Positions 8,401 through 17,226 of a stretch of DNA of 64,000 nucleotides are shown here, one piece after another. A program made the translations under genes and the position numbers. The notes beneath the pieces are model-generated. The model did no database searches, had not been told where the DNA came from, and was given only the letters and a program-made list of their open reading frames with translations. The first letter of the stretch is position 1. Every line of letters begins with the position of its first letter. The DNA is taken from the NCBI RefSeq assembly GCF_000406165.1, contig NZ_CM001977.1, positions 350,403-414,402 on the forward strand. The letters are read 5' to 3'. The stretch comes from Dickeya zeae NCPPB 2538. Its GTDB lineage: Bacteria > Pseudomonadota > Gammaproteobacteria > Enterobacterales > Enterobacteriaceae.

Positions 8401-9941
8401 TTGGTCACCTGCGCAAACTGCTGGCGGAAATAATCGTAAATGATGCGCGGGCGGCTCGACAGCACGGCGAACGGGGTATCATCCCCCATCGAGCCGGTTG
8501 CTTCCTGACCGTTTTCGCCCAGTACGCGAATGACCTGATCCAACTCTTCAAAGCTGTAACCAAACTGCTTCTGGTAGGTTTCCAGCAGCGCGTTGTCCAG
8601 TTCCCGGCTACCGACCTGATCGTCTGGCAGTTCTTCGAACGGCACCAACCGTTTAACGTTTTTCTCCATCCACTCTTTGTAGGGATGGCGGCTTTTCAGG
8701 TCGTCGTCGGTTTCGGTTGAATGCAGAATTCGGCCGGTACGGGTATCGATAACCATCAGTTCGCCCGGGCCGACGCGGCCTTTTTCCACCACTTCGTCAG
8801 GCTGGTAATCCCAGATACCCACTTCGGAGGCACAGGTGATCAGCTTATCTTTGGTGATGACATAGCGCGCCGGGCGCAGGCCGTTACGGTCAAGGTTACA
8901 GGCGGCGTAACGTCCGTCAGACAGCACCAGACCGGCTGGGCCGTCCCACGGCTCCATATGCATGGAGTTAAAGTCGAAGAAAGCGCGCAGCTCCGGATCC
9001 ATGTTCGGGTTGTTCTGCCAGGCGGGTGGCACCAGCAGACGCATCGCACGTACGATGTCCATCCCACCGGCGAGGAACAGTTCCAACATGTTATCCAGCG
9101 ACATGGAGTCTGACCCGCTTTCGTCAACGAACGGTGCGGCATCCAACAGGTCAGGGATCAGCGGAGTTTTAAATTTGTAGGCGCGAGCACGAGCCCACTG
9201 ACGGTTACCGGTGATGGTGTTGATTTCACCATTGTGCGCCAGATAGCGGAACGGTTGGGCCAGACGCCAGCGTGGCACCGTGTTGGTGGAGAAGCGCTGA
9301 TGGAACAGACAAATTGCTGATTCCATACGCAAGTCCGCCAGATCCAGATAAAACCGTGGCAAGTCTGTGGGCATGCACAGACCTTTATAGATGTTCACCA
9401 GGTTGGACAGGCTGCAAACGTAAAAGTCTTTATCCTGAACGCGTTTCTCAATGCGGCGACGCGCCATAAACAGGCGGCGTTCCATATCACGTGGACGCCA
9501 GCCGGCCGGGGCGTTAACAAAAATCTGTTCGATGCACGGCAGGGAAGACAGGGCGATTTCACCCAGCACGTCCGGATTGGTCGGGACTTCACGCCAGCCC
9601 AGTACGGATAAGGTCTCGTTTTGCAGTTCTTCTTCTACAATTCGACGCGTGGCACGGGCTTTCTCTTCATCCCGGCTGAGGAACAGCATACCGACCGCAT
9701 AATTGTTCGCTAACCGCCAGCCGTGCTCTTCGGCAACCAGACGGAAGAAACGATCGGGTTTCTGGAGTAATAAACCGCATCCGTCGCCGGTCTTGCCATC
9801 GGCAAGAATCGCACCACGGTGCTGCATGCGTGCCAGGGCGTGGATCGCCGTGCGCACGACTTTATGGCTCGGTTCACCTTCTATATGGGCGATCAATCCG
9901 AAACCACAGTTGTCTCTTTCATGGGATGCATCGTACAACAT
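5481..9941 (-). CDS. gltB: Glutamate synthase (NADPH) large subunit
   Basis: This 1486-residue enzyme converts glutamine plus 2-oxoglutarate to two glutamates, the main ammonia-assimilation route at low ammonium. It begins MLYDASHERDNCGFG: Cys12 is the expected N-terminal nucleophile of the class II glutaminase after an 11-residue propeptide is removed. The central and FMN-binding synthase domains follow, with GEGGEDPARYGTNKVSRIKQ and GGLKTGLDIVKAAILGAES. The 3Fe-4S cysteines are in CKYLRICHLNNCATG, and a C-terminal beta-helix (GXXGXXXG-type) domain ends the protein. GGGGAGG precedes the start by about 11 bases. First gene of the gltBD operon; in E. coli this is controlled by Lrp and others. 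Confidence 0.97.
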   Translation of the reverse strand: MLYDASHERDNCGFGLIAHIEGEPSHKVVRTAIHALARMQHRGAILADGKTGDGCGLLLQKPDRFFRLVAEEHGWRLANNYAVGMLFLSRDEEKARATRRIVEEELQNETLSVLGWREVPTNPDVLGEIALSSLPCIEQIFVNAPAGWRPRDMERRLFMARRRIEKRVQDKDFYVCSLSNLVNIYKGLCMPTDLPRFYLDLADLRMESAICLFHQRFSTNTVPRWRLAQPFRYLAHNGEINTITGNRQWARARAYKFKTPLIPDLLDAAPFVDESGSDSMSLDNMLELFLAGGMDIVRAMRLLVPPAWQNNPNMDPELRAFFDFNSMHMEPWDGPAGLVLSDGRYAACNLDRNGLRPARYVITKDKLITCASEVGIWDYQPDEVVEKGRVGPGELMVIDTRTGRILHSTETDDDLKSRHPYKEWMEKNVKRLVPFEELPDDQVGSRELDNALLETYQKQFGYSFEELDQVIRVLGENGQEATGSMGDDTPFAVLSSRPRIIYDYFRQQFAQVTNPPIDPLRESHVMSLATCIGREMNVFCEAEGQAHRLSFKSPILLYSDFIQLINQDPEHYRAEKIDITFDPKQRSLQETVEKLCDEAEYKVRAGAVLLVLTDRGIAQDRLPVPAPMAVGAIQARLVEKSLRCDANIIVETGSARDPHHFAVLLGFGATAVYPYLAYETLAGLVDNHTIDKPYRTVMQNYRNGINKGLYKIMSKMGISTIASYRCSKLFEAVGLHQDVSSRCFQGVVSRIGGASFSDFEQDLQNLSKRAWLKRQKLDQGGLLKFVYGGEYHAYNPDVVKTLQTAVHSGNYQDYQQYAKLVNERPASMLRDLLAVQPQAGAAIPLEQVEPDSELFKRFDTAAMSIGALSPEAHESLAEAMNSLGGFSNSGEGGEDPARYGTNKVSRIKQVASGRFGVTPAYLVNADVIQIKVAQGAKPGEGGQLPGDKVTPYIARLRYSVPGVTLISPPPHHDIYSIEDLAQLIFDLKQVNPKAMISVKLVSEPGVGTIATGVAKAYADLITIAGYDGGTGASPLTSVKYAGCPWELGLVETQQALVANGLRHKIRLQVDGGLKTGLDIVKAAILGAESFGFGTGPMVALGCKYLRICHLNNCATGVATQDDKLRRDHYHGLPERVVNYFTFIARETRELMAELGVSRLVDLIGRTDLLVELDGITAKQNKLDLSPLLHTVAPQPGKALYCTEGNPSFDKGLLNKELIAQAQAHVDARQSKALYFDIRNTDRSVGATLSGMIAEKHGDQGLASDPIKVHFTGTAGQSFGVWNAGGVELALTGDANDYVGKGMAGGVISVRPPVGSAFRSHEASIIGNTCLYGATGGKLFAAGRAGERFAVRNSGAITVVEGIGDNGCEYMTGGIVCILGRTGVNFGAGMTGGFAYVLDEDGEFRKRVNPELVEVLDVENLAIHEEHLRGLITEHVQHTGSQRGEEILANWPTWASKFSLVKPKSSDVKALLGHRSRSAAELRVQAQ

Positions 9942-10656
9942 ATCTCAGTGAACCTCCCCAGGCTCTGTATGACGTCCTCAATCGACAACCTCACTGCCAG
10001 AATCGGCTGCGTAAATAACGCGTTAACCGCACGCTAACCGCGAGCGACCCCTTCACTGCGCCAATAAGGCATCAGTGGTGTGCGCCGCTCTCTTTTATCT
10101 GGCCTCTCGTAAGGTATCACAAGTGATGTGACTTGCTTGATGAGGGAGTCTTCTTCTTACTGCATAAATATGACGAGACGTTCACTCGTCAGGAAATCTT
10201 CCAGCGGATTCCCAAATTAGCGAGAAACCCTGTTCAGGTCAAATACCCATGACGAGCAGGCACTTTAGGGATAATATTTGCTTATGTTTATGAAATAAAA
10301 GGATTTAATTAATAAAAAGAAGATGTTGGCAGGAGCAGGGGATAGGTTGAACTGTGAGCTGTATCACTATGCTAATAGCGGGTTTTTATGGCTGCATGCT
10401 GATATAGTCTTAATTTGTGGCATCTTATTCTGTTTCGCGCCTTTTTTTTACTTTATGACACTGTTTTCATTTTACGGTCATCTTTTAATGGAATTAACCT
10501 CGCGGATAAGAAAAATTAATCAGGAATAATGTGATTTTATTTTCATTAAAAACGAATAAACATGCAGCTGCATAAACTGGGGCGTATTGATCGGGGTCAT
10601 CGCCGTTAATGGGCGAGAAAGGTAGGCTGATTTTTTGTGAAATGAAGAATCAGAAT
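9942..10656. other. Regulatory region between divergent gltB and yhcC
   Basis: This 715-base gap separates gltB (leftward) and yhcC (rightward) and becomes AT-rich around 10270-10320 and 10500-10560. Such a long divergent region fits the large Lrp/IHF-controlled control region known ahead of E. coli gltBDF. A perfect 12-bp palindrome, ATGCAGCTGCAT, lies at 10562-10573. A 68-codon frame at 10323-10529 encodes a hydrophobic peptide but has no well-placed ribosome binding site and no recognised relative, so I do not call it a gene. No promoter could be assigned with confidence. Confidence 0.5.
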
Positions 10657-11586
10657 ATGCAATTGCAAAAATTAATCAATATGTTTGGTGGGGATCTTCA
10701 GCGTCGTTATGGAGAAAAAATCCATAAACTGACGTTGCACGGGGGATTTAGCTGCCCAAACCGCGACGGTACGCTGGGGCGGGGCGGTTGTACTTTCTGC
10801 AATGTGGCGTCATTTGCGGATGAACAGATGCAACAGCGCAGTATCGCTGAACAATTAGCGGCACAGGCTGGCAAGGTCAACCGCGCAAGCCGCTATCTGG
10901 CCTATTTTCAGGCGTATACCAGCACTTATGCCGAAGTGCAGGTATTGGCGTCCATGTACCGGCAGGCGCTGGCGCAGGCTGACATTGTGGGGTTATGCGT
11001 CGGCACCCGACCGGATTGTGTACCGGACACAGTGCTGGACTTGCTGGCTGACTACCATGAGCAGGGGTATGAAGTCTGGCTGGAGCTGGGATTGCAAAGC
11101 GCCCATGATCGGACACTACGGCGTATCAATCGCGGGCATGATTTCGCCTGCTACCAACAGACGGTGCAGCGAGCTCGTGCCAGAGGGCTGAAAGTATGCA
11201 GCCACCTGATTGTCGGCTTGCCCGGTGAGCGCGATGAACATTGTCTGTCGACGTTGCAGCGCGTTGTTGAAGCCGGTGTCGAGGGGATTAAATTGCATCC
11301 GCTGCATATTGTGACCGGCAGCGTGATGGCGAAAGCCTGGCAAGCGGGCCGACTGGCGGCACTGCCGTTGGAGCACTATGTGTCGATTGCCAGTGAGATG
11401 ATTCGTCACACCCCGCCCGATATTGTTTACCACCGTATTTCTGCCAGCGCCCGACGTCCGACGCTGCTGGCGCCATTGTGGTGCGAAAACCGTTGGACAG
11501 GCATGGTCGGCATTCACGATTACCTGCAACAGCATGGGACGCAAGGTTCCGCGTTGGGGCAGCCGTTTCATTATTCGACACGCTAA
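10657..11586 (+). CDS. yhcC: Radical SAM protein YhcC
   Basis: The product from the ATG at 10657 is 309 aa, the E. coli length, and begins MQLQKLINMFGGDLQRRYG. The radical-SAM iron-sulfur cysteines are in SCPNRDGTLGRGGCTFCN (about residues 30-47), with an Elp3-like core afterwards (LCVGTRPDCVPD, VWLELGLQSAHD, GLKVCSHLIVGLPGE). The biochemical reaction of YhcC is not established in what I know of the family. In-frame starts exist at 10642 and 10609, and none has an ideal ribosome binding site, so the start rests on the family length. It is divergent from gltB and upstream of arcB, as in E. coli. Confidence 0.93.
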   Translation: MQLQKLINMFGGDLQRRYGEKIHKLTLHGGFSCPNRDGTLGRGGCTFCNVASFADEQMQQRSIAEQLAAQAGKVNRASRYLAYFQAYTSTYAEVQVLASMYRQALAQADIVGLCVGTRPDCVPDTVLDLLADYHEQGYEVWLELGLQSAHDRTLRRINRGHDFACYQQTVQRARARGLKVCSHLIVGLPGERDEHCLSTLQRVVEAGVEGIKLHPLHIVTGSVMAKAWQAGRLAALPLEHYVSIASEMIRHTPPDIVYHRISASARRPTLLAPLWCENRWTGMVGIHDYLQQHGTQGSALGQPFHYSTR

Positions 11587-11724
11587 ATTCGACACACGCA
11601 TTACCGACATTCTCATTACCCGACACACTCATCTTCGTGGCGGCTCGCAAATCGACCGCTCATTTACCACGCACATGATTTTTTTACGGTATGATTTGCG
11701 TGTTGACGACTAAGGAACACTGTT

Positions 11725-14064
11725 ATGAGGCAAATCAGGCTGTTGGCGCAGTATTACGTTGATTTAATGGTCAAACTGGGGTTGGTCCGGTTTTCCCTGC
11801 TACTGGCGTCGGCGCTGGTTTTGCTGGCGCTGGTGGTACAAATGGCGGTGACGCTATTGCTCACCGGCAAGGTGGAAAATATCGACGTAGTACGCTCTAT
11901 TTTCTTCGGTTTATTGATTACGCCTTGGGCGGTTTATTTTTTGTCGGTGGTGGTCGAGCAGCTTGAAGAGTCTCGTCAGCGCCTGTCCCGGCTGGTGGCC
12001 AAACTGGAAGAAATGCGCCAGCGCGATCAGGAACTGAACGAACAGCTACAGGGTAACATCAGCCAGCTCAATCAGGAGATTAGCGATCGTATTAAGGCGG
12101 AAGAAGCCCGATTGCTGATGGTTTCCAAGTTGCGCGAAGAAATGGCGCGTCGTGAGCAGGCACAGGTTGAACTGGAGCAGCAATCGGCGCTGCTGCGCTC
12201 TTTTCTTGATGCCTCGCCAGATCTGGTCTACTACCGCAATGAAAATAAAGAGTTTTCCGGCTGTAACCGGGCGATGGAACTGCTGCTCGGCAAAAGCCAG
12301 AAGCAACTGATTGGCCTGACGCCGAAAGATGTTTACCCCCCCGATATTGCTGAAAAAGTCATGGAAACCGATGAGAAGGTGTTTCGTCACAACGTTTCAT
12401 TGACCTATGAACAGTGGCTGGTTTATCCGGATGGGCGCAAAGCCTGTTTTGAACTGCGTAAGGTGCCGTTTTACGACCGAATGGGAAAACGGCATGGGCT
12501 CATGGGGTTTGGTCGCGATATTACGGAGCGTAAGCGCTATCAGGACGCGTTGGAGAACGCCAGCAGGGAAAAGACCACCTTCATCTCTACAATCAGCCAC
12601 GAGCTGCGTACGCCGCTTAACGGCATTGTCGGTCTGAGTCGTATCCTGCTCGATACCCATTTGGATACTGAGCAGCAGAAATACCTGAAAACCATCCACG
12701 TCAGCGCCATTACGCTTGGCAATATCTTCAACGACATCATCGAAATGGATAAACAGGAGCGACGTAAGGTCCAACTGGATAATCAGCCGGTGGATTTTGT
12801 CGGTTTCGTGGTGGATCTGGAAAACCTCGGTGGATTGCTGGCCCAGCCGAAAGGCCTGCAACTTGAGATGGAACTCCACCAGCCGTTGCCGAAGACCATC
12901 ATTACTGACGGCACCCGGCTGCGTCAGATCCTGTGGAATCTGCTTAGCAACGCGGTGAAATTCACGCGAGAAGGCCGAGTGGTGGTCCGGGTCTGGCACG
13001 AGCAAGGCAATCGCCTGCGCTTTGAGGTGGAGGATTCCGGTATGGGGATCCCAGCCGACGAGCTCGAAAAAATCTTCTCCATGTACTATCAGGTCAAAGA
13101 CCAACATGGCGGCAAACCGGCGACCGGTACCGGTATCGGGCTGGCGGTTTCTAAGCGCCTGGCACAGAGCATGGGCGGGGATATCCACGTCACCAGTGAG
13201 TTGGGTAAAGGTTCCTGCTTTACGCTGACGGTAACGGCACCTGTGGGCGATAGTGATGAATCCGATGACGATGAGCAGGATGAACTGCCGCTGCCCGCGC
13301 TGCATGTGCTGTTGGTGGAAGATATTGAGCTGAACGTCGTCGTGGCGCGTTCGGTACTGGAAAAATTGGGTAGCAGCGTCGAGGTGGCGATGACCGGGCA
13401 GGCTGCGCTCGACATGTTTGATCCTGATGAGTTCGATTTGGTGTTGTTGGATATCCAGTTGCCGGACATGACCGGGCTTGATGTGGCACGCCGTCTGCGT
13501 GAGCGCTATGCCGGACAGTCGATGCCGCCGCTGGTCGCGCTGACGGCAAACGTACTCAAGGATAAAAAAGAGTATCTGGATGCGGGCATGGACGACGTAC
13601 TGAGCAAACCGCTGGCGGTACCGGCGCTGACCGCCGTTATTCAGCAATACTGGGATCATCATGCACAACCGGAACAGGAAGCCGTGGCGGTGGATACCGG
13701 GTCGTTGCATGATCGTATTCTGGATGTGCCGATGCTGGAGCAGTACCTGACGCTGGTGGGACCGAAACTGATTCACCAGAGCCTGGCCATGTTCGAACAG
13801 ATGATGCCCGGTTATCTGGCGATTCTGGACTCCAACATGACTGCCCGTGACCAGAACGGCATCGCCGAAGAAGGGCACAAAATCAAAGGGGCGGCGGGTT
13901 CGGTCGGGCTTAAACATCTGCAACAGGTTGCGCAACAGATTCAGACCACGACATTACCGGCATGGTGGGACAACGTACAGGAGTGGATTGACGAGTTGAA
14001 ACACGACTGGCAGCAGGATGTGCAGGTATTGAAAGACTGGGTTTCGGAGGCTGAAAAAAAATGA
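11725..14064 (+). CDS. arcB: Aerobic respiration control hybrid sensor kinase ArcB
   Basis: The 779-residue tripartite kinase has two N-terminal membrane segments (about residues 22-47 and 58-77) and a coiled-coil linker (78-150). A PAS domain (about 153-270) leads to the H1 histidine in FISTISHELRTPLNG (about residue 293) and an ATPase domain with DSGMGIPADELEKIF and GTGIGLAVSKRL. The receiver aspartate is in LVLLDIQLPDM (about 577), and the C-terminal Hpt histidine is in EEGHKIKGAAGSVG (about 718). In E. coli it senses quinone redox state and phosphorylates ArcA to repress respiratory genes without oxygen. arcA is not in the window. All phosphorelay residues are present, so the kinase appears intact. 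Confidence 0.98.
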   Translation: MRQIRLLAQYYVDLMVKLGLVRFSLLLASALVLLALVVQMAVTLLLTGKVENIDVVRSIFFGLLITPWAVYFLSVVVEQLEESRQRLSRLVAKLEEMRQRDQELNEQLQGNISQLNQEISDRIKAEEARLLMVSKLREEMARREQAQVELEQQSALLRSFLDASPDLVYYRNENKEFSGCNRAMELLLGKSQKQLIGLTPKDVYPPDIAEKVMETDEKVFRHNVSLTYEQWLVYPDGRKACFELRKVPFYDRMGKRHGLMGFGRDITERKRYQDALENASREKTTFISTISHELRTPLNGIVGLSRILLDTHLDTEQQKYLKTIHVSAITLGNIFNDIIEMDKQERRKVQLDNQPVDFVGFVVDLENLGGLLAQPKGLQLEMELHQPLPKTIITDGTRLRQILWNLLSNAVKFTREGRVVVRVWHEQGNRLRFEVEDSGMGIPADELEKIFSMYYQVKDQHGGKPATGTGIGLAVSKRLAQSMGGDIHVTSELGKGSCFTLTVTAPVGDSDESDDDEQDELPLPALHVLLVEDIELNVVVARSVLEKLGSSVEVAMTGQAALDMFDPDEFDLVLLDIQLPDMTGLDVARRLRERYAGQSMPPLVALTANVLKDKKEYLDAGMDDVLSKPLAVPALTAVIQQYWDHHAQPEQEAVAVDTGSLHDRILDVPMLEQYLTLVGPKLIHQSLAMFEQMMPGYLAILDSNMTARDQNGIAEEGHKIKGAAGSVGLKHLQQVAQQIQTTTLPAWWDNVQEWIDELKHDWQQDVQVLKDWVSEAEKK

Positions 14065-14300
14065 CCCCGACCGAAGCCGGGGTGCGCGAATTATGCGCCA
14101 ACACCAGGGAAAGTGGTACACCTGCGTTCGCTCTCAGATGTCATTGGTACGCAAGCGTTTTTGAAATCCCATCATCTGGCAACACACACCATAGCAAATA
14201 TGGCGCTGTTTGTTACAAGAATCATTAAAATGTGTGATGTAGATTAGTGTTTGTCAATCAAAAAATCAATTAGTTGATGTAATGAAATGAGGGATAATTG

Positions 14301-14954
14301 ATGAAAAAAGTGGGCGTCGTACTCTGTGGGTGTGGTGTTTATGATGGTTCAGAAATTCACGAAGTTGTCTTGACTCTGCTTGCAATCGATCGCGCAGGGG
14401 CTGAAGCCGTCTGCTTTGCGCCGGATAAAGAACAGCTGCATGTTATTAATCACTTGAACGGTGAGGTGACAGGTGAGAAACGCAATGTTTTAGCGGAGTC
14501 GGCGCGTATTACCCGTGGAAAAATCCAGCCATTATCCAGTGCCGATCCCCAACAGCTTGATGCGCTGATTGTGCCTGGCGGATTCGGTGCAGCAAAAAAT
14601 TTGAGTGATTTTGCCACCCGTGGGGCGGACTGCGAGATTGATAAAGAACTGAAAATACTGACACGTGAAATTCATAAGAAAAATAAACCAATTGGCTTCA
14701 TTTGCATCGCGCCGGCCATGTTGCCAAAACTGCTCGATACCTCTGTGCGGCTTACAATTGGTAACGATATGGGAACCGCTCAGGCGATAGAAGCGATGGG
14801 TGGTGTACATGTTGAATGCCCAGTGGATGACATTGTTGTTGACGTTGCACATAAGGTTGTGACGACGCCGGCCTATATGCTGGCTAACTCGATTAGCGAA
14901 GCGGCCAGCGGAATTGAGAAACTGGTGGCGCGTGTTTTGGAACTGGCTGAATGA
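14301..14954 (+). CDS. elbB: Isoprenoid biosynthesis glyoxalase ElbB (DJ-1/PfpI family)
   Basis: The 217-residue product starts MKKVGVVLCGCGVYDGSEIH, nearly identical to E. coli ElbB, and has the DJ-1/class I amidotransferase fold. The expected nucleophile-elbow cysteine lies in PIGFICIAPAML (about residue 135). The E. coli protein has weak glyoxalase activity and was linked to isoprenoid production; its natural substrate is uncertain. A TTG three bases earlier is a less likely start. The 236 bases separating it from arcB are AT-rich near 14210-14290, with TCAATTAGTTGA close to the start, so it probably has its own promoter. mtgA follows closely. Confidence 0.94.
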   Translation: MKKVGVVLCGCGVYDGSEIHEVVLTLLAIDRAGAEAVCFAPDKEQLHVINHLNGEVTGEKRNVLAESARITRGKIQPLSSADPQQLDALIVPGGFGAAKNLSDFATRGADCEIDKELKILTREIHKKNKPIGFICIAPAMLPKLLDTSVRLTIGNDMGTAQAIEAMGGVHVECPVDDIVVDVAHKVVTTPAYMLANSISEAASGIEKLVARVLELAE

Positions 14955-14992
14955 GGCCAGGCGGGCGTCCTGGGAAAGGGGGACTGGCGCGC

Positions 14993-15700
14993 ATGGCTGT
15001 TTCGATACGTCGCTGGGTGTGGCGTATCTTACTGGGTGTCGTCGCCATATGGCTGGCGGCAATCCTGCTGTTTGCGTTTCTGCCGGTTCCTTTTTCCGCC
15101 GTGATGATCGACAGGCAACTTAGCGCCTGGTTGAGTGGTGATTTCAGCTATGTGGCCCATTCTGATTGGGTATCGATGGATGACATTGCTGCTGTCGCAC
15201 CTCTGGCCGTAATTGCCGCAGAAGATCAGAAATTTCCCCAGCATTGGGGGTTCGATTTCGATGCGATTTCGGCGGCACTCAAACATAACGAGCAGTATGA
15301 AAACCGTATTCGCGGCGCATCGACGCTGTCGCAGCAGACAGTAAAAAATCTCTTGTTATGGGATGGTCGCAGTTGGTTGCGTAAAGGTCTTGAAGCTGGT
15401 TTGACGGTTGCGGTTGAGCTGGTGTGGACTAAGCGTCGTATCCTGACGGTTTACCTGAATATTGCGGAATTCGGGCCTGGAATTTTTGGTATTGAAGCGG
15501 CCTCTCGCCAGTTTTTTAATAAACCGGCGAGCCGGTTGACGGCATCAGAAGCGGCGTTGTTGGCGGCGGTGTTGCCGAATCCTATCCGTTACCACGTCAA
15601 TAAACCCACAGGTTATGTCATACGACGTCAGCAATGGATCTTGCGTCAGATGAGGCAGATCGGCGGAGAGCATTTTCTGGAAGCGAATAGACTCTATTAA
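14993..15700 (+). CDS. mtgA: Monofunctional peptidoglycan glycosyltransferase
   Basis: This 235-residue inner-membrane enzyme polymerises lipid II into glycan strands. One membrane segment (about residues 8-28) precedes a GT51 domain. The catalytic glutamate lies in AVIAAEDQKFPQHWGFD, and RGASTLSQQTVKNLLLW, RKGLEAGLTVAVEL and LNIAEFGPGIFGIEAAS are the other conserved motifs. There is no transpeptidase domain, as expected. The ATG at 14993 has a good AAAGGGGGA site. An upstream ATG at 14951 overlaps the elbB stop as ATGA and would add 14 residues, so the start is uncertain. Order elbB-mtgA is as in E. coli. Confidence 0.93.
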   Translation: MAVSIRRWVWRILLGVVAIWLAAILLFAFLPVPFSAVMIDRQLSAWLSGDFSYVAHSDWVSMDDIAAVAPLAVIAAEDQKFPQHWGFDFDAISAALKHNEQYENRIRGASTLSQQTVKNLLLWDGRSWLRKGLEAGLTVAVELVWTKRRILTVYLNIAEFGPGIFGIEAASRQFFNKPASRLTASEAALLAAVLPNPIRYHVNKPTGYVIRRQQWILRQMRQIGGEHFLEANRLY

Positions 15701-15792
15701 CAAACCTGATTAACCGGCAGGTGTTTTTCTCAGGCCGTTTCCGTTTTCAGGGGCCTGTTCGGAAATTATAACAGCCTGAATGGAGATAGAAG

Positions 15793-17112
15793 ATGCCGTA
15801 TGGCATGGCTTTTTTAATATCGCTGCTACTGTGTGGACTGATGGTGTCTGCCGACGCGGCTTCTGTCAAAACAGACAATTCTGCTTATGTATTTTTGCAT
15901 GCGGATAGTCTTGCTCAGGTAAAACAGCAATTGCGTAATCAGGCTGTACCTGCACAGCGGCAACTCGCTTATCAGCAATTGCTGCGGGCTGCAGACAGTG
16001 CGATGAAAAAACCTGACCTGACGGTTACTCAAAAACTTTCAATACCGCCGGGGGGCGACCGTCACGACTATCTGAGTCTGGCGGCATACTGGTGGCCTTC
16101 TCCACAGCAAAAGGACGGCCTGCCTTGGGTGCGACATGACGGTAAGGTAAATCCGGCGACCAAGGGTGAACAGACCGATGCTGTCCGTCTGGCGACGTTT
16201 ACCGATAGGGTACATGTGCTGGCGCTGGCCTGGTACTTCTCTGAACGGCCTGAATATGCCAATAAAGCCATTTCCATGATTCGTACCTGGTTTATCACGC
16301 CTGACACGCGGATGAACCCTAACCTGAATTATGCACAAGCGATTCCGGGCAGGAATGAGGGGCGCGGCGCGGGTGTCCTTGATGGGCGTTTTTTCGCTAC
16401 CCGTATTGTGGATGCGTTAGCCATCGTGCAGCAGGCACCGGGGTGGACTGCCAATGACGATAAGCAGATGCGTCAGTGGATGACGGAGTACCTGCACTGG
16501 CTGCTGACAAGCCATAACGGCAAGCAGGAAGCGGCGGCGAAGAATAATCACGGTAGCTGGTATGCAGTACAGGTGGCGGGTATTGCGGCCTATCTGGGGC
16601 AGACGGAAACGGTAAAGGCCATGGTGGCATTGCAGCGCCAGAAACTCGACCATCAACTGGCGGCTGGTGGCGCGCAACCAGAGGAACTGGCGAGAACCCG
16701 GTCGTTCCATTATAGCGTTTTCAATTTGCAGGCTGTCAGTTGGATGGAGACCCTCGCCGAGAAGTATGGCGAGAATCTGTGGCGGTATCAGACACCTCAA
16801 GGGGAAAGCCTGTTGTCGGCGCTCGATTTCGTTGCCCCTTATCTGGATGCGTCCAGGCCCTGGCCTTATAAGACGATAGGGCGTGAACGTCGCGACGGTA
16901 GTCCGTTAATTCCACTGATGCTGCAGGCTGAACGGGCTATCGGCGCTCCCCGTTATCGGGCTGTTATCCGACAGGCCGGGTTTACGTCGTTGCTGACCGG
17001 GGAAGCGCAGGGGAAAAATGACGCCCCAGCCAGTGTGGATGCCCGGCGAAGTATCTGGTTGTTGTCGACGCCACCCTTTGGGGGAACAGGCAACGACGTC
17101 ATCATTAAGTAA
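15793..17112 (+). CDS. Secreted alginate-lyase-family protein (PL5-like)
   Basis: The 439-residue product has a Sec signal peptide (hydrophobic residues 4-18, probable cleavage after ADA near residue 22), so it is exported to the periplasm or beyond. The mature part is an alpha/alpha-barrel-type alginate lyase domain, with AAYWWPSPQ, a charged RNEGRGAGVLDGR segment and the typical catalytic-site block KNNHGSWYAVQV around residue 250. The family cleaves uronic-acid polymers by beta-elimination. The real substrate here is unknown, and in a plant-associated bacterium it need not be alginate. It is a single gene placed between the conserved mtgA and dolP blocks, which suggests lineage-specific gain. 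A hairpin ends it. Confidence 0.85.
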   Translation: MPYGMAFLISLLLCGLMVSADAASVKTDNSAYVFLHADSLAQVKQQLRNQAVPAQRQLAYQQLLRAADSAMKKPDLTVTQKLSIPPGGDRHDYLSLAAYWWPSPQQKDGLPWVRHDGKVNPATKGEQTDAVRLATFTDRVHVLALAWYFSERPEYANKAISMIRTWFITPDTRMNPNLNYAQAIPGRNEGRGAGVLDGRFFATRIVDALAIVQQAPGWTANDDKQMRQWMTEYLHWLLTSHNGKQEAAAKNNHGSWYAVQVAGIAAYLGQTETVKAMVALQRQKLDHQLAAGGAQPEELARTRSFHYSVFNLQAVSWMETLAEKYGENLWRYQTPQGESLLSALDFVAPYLDASRPWPYKTIGRERRDGSPLIPLMLQAERAIGAPRYRAVIRQAGFTSLLTGEAQGKNDAPASVDARRSIWLLSTPPFGGTGNDVIIK

Positions 17113-17187
17113 GAAAGTAAGCAAGAACGTGCTGTCGGCAGGCTATTGCACCCGGTGTTTACCGTGAGGGTTTTATATCGAATGGTT

Positions 17188-17212
17188 ATGGCGGCCAGTA
17201 CGTGGCCGCCAT
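17188..17212. terminator. Shared hairpin terminator between convergent lyase gene and dolP
   Basis: ATGGCGGCCA (17188-17197) and TGGCCGCCAT (17203-17212) form a perfect 10-bp stem with a 5-base loop between two converging genes. Flanking T-runs are weak. Confidence 0.7.
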
Positions 17213-17226
17213 GTAAAGCGTTGGGG

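Noticed and set aside
10323..10529. 68-codon hydrophobic frame between gltB and yhcC
   Set aside because: There is no properly spaced Shine-Dalgarno sequence and no known relative, and it lies within a probable regulatory region. A tiny membrane peptide cannot be excluded.
12397..13935. 512-codon open frame antisense to arcB
   Set aside because: It mirrors arcB in a GC-rich region, has no domain or ribosome binding site, and arcB itself is intact and conserved.
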